6,054 nt of DNA from Stagnihabitans sp038231775 (GTDB lineage Bacteria; Pseudomonadota; Alphaproteobacteria; Rhodobacterales; Rhodobacteraceae). Shown here one piece after another: positions 5,981-6,054 of the stretch (the first letter of the stretch is position 1; every line of letters starts with the position of its first letter). The notes beneath the pieces were generated by a model. The model did no database searches. It was not told the DNA's origin and saw only the letters and a list, made by a program, of their open reading frames with translations. The DNA lies in the NCBI GenBank assembly GCA_038231775.1, contig JBBRKS010000217.1, forward strand, positions 1 to 6,054. Reading direction: 5' to 3'. Both the position numbers and the translations under genes were made by a program.

Positions 5981-6054
5981 ATGAGCAACCTTTTCTGGCT
6001 GACCGACGCGCAAATGACCCGTCTGCAGCCCTTCTTTCCCAAGAGCCACGGTAA
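5981..6054 (+). CDS. IS5-family transposase, N-terminal 24 codons only
   Basis: The reading frame opens at ATG 5981 with SNLFWLTDAQMTRLQPFFP, followed by KSHG. This is the characteristic start of IS5-family (IS427-like) DDE transposases common in alphaproteobacteria, where the N-terminal segment precedes a helix-turn-helix and the catalytic DDE domain. Only the first 24 codons plus two bases lie inside the window, so no catalytic residue can be seen and integrity cannot be judged; some relatives are made from two overlapping frames. AAGGAG (5967-5972) lies 8 nt before the ATG, an ideal spacing, but is buried in the stem described above. Confidence 0.8.
   Translation, partial: MSNLFWLTDAQMTRLQPFFPKSHG

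Larger units (their letters stand above)
5919..6054 (+). mobile_element. IS5-family insertion sequence, left end only
   Basis: The element is recognised from the transposase N-terminus starting at 5981, preceded by a short leader and a plausible left terminus at about 5919. It inserted downstream of the Rid gene and in the same orientation, without touching that coding sequence. The 5868-5915 stretch between the Rid stop and the IS shows no clear terminator, so Rid transcripts may run into the element. The remainder, including the right terminal repeat, lies beyond the window. Whether it is intact is unknown. Confidence 0.75.

Noticed and set aside
5864..6049. Minus-strand 61-codon frame across the IS left end
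   Set aside because: It runs antisense through the IS terminus and transposase start, with no family resemblance.
1..6054. CRISPR arrays, tRNA or rRNA genes, attachment sites
   Set aside because: No regularly spaced repeats, cloverleaf-like segments or rRNA-like sequence were seen on either strand.

Overview
The window is GC-rich with dense, same-strand gene packing. The protein styles (ThiY/THI5-like ABC transporter, CodA-like amidohydrolase, GlcD-like flavoprotein, an IS5-family element) suggest an alphaproteobacterium, most likely of the Rhodobacterales/Roseobacter group. That assignment rests on pattern recognition, not on a marker gene.

Layout: positions 1-5235 hold five genes on the minus strand that look like one operon. 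In transcription order they are a periplasmic substrate-binding protein of the NMT1/THI5 (ThiY-like) family (5235-4228), an ABC ATPase (4119-3304), an ABC permease (3301-2396), a cytosine-deaminase-like metal-dependent amidohydrolase (2399-1119), and a FAD-binding oxidoreductase (from 1051, running off the left edge). Junctions are tight: 2 nt between ATPase and permease, and an ATGA overlap between permease and amidohydrolase. The two larger gaps are 108 nt (with a hairpin) after the binding-protein gene and 67 nt before the flavoprotein gene. A 239-bp divergent intergenic region (5236-5474) separates the operon from a plus-strand Rid-family (YjgF/YER057c/UK114) gene (5475-5867). About 50 bp further on begins the left end of an IS5-family insertion sequence (about 5919 to beyond 6054), with the first 24 codons of its transposase.

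How the genes may work together (inference): the transporter would import a small nitrogen heterocycle, probably pyrimidine-like given the THI5 fold of the binding protein. The amidohydrolase would hydrolyse or deaminate it, the flavoprotein would oxidise a product or the substrate, and the Rid protein would deal with a reactive intermediate. The substrate cannot be read from the sequence. Two positions used by E. coli CodA to recognise cytosine appear changed in the amidohydrolase, and the Rid protein lacks the arginine required for imine deamination. The cluster is therefore probably neither a plain cytosine-salvage operon nor a canonical RidA detoxification locus.

The best mechanistic observation is at the right edge. 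An 8-bp perfect inverted repeat in the IS leader pairs with the transposase Shine-Dalgarno, as expected for a device that silences transposase translation on read-through transcripts.
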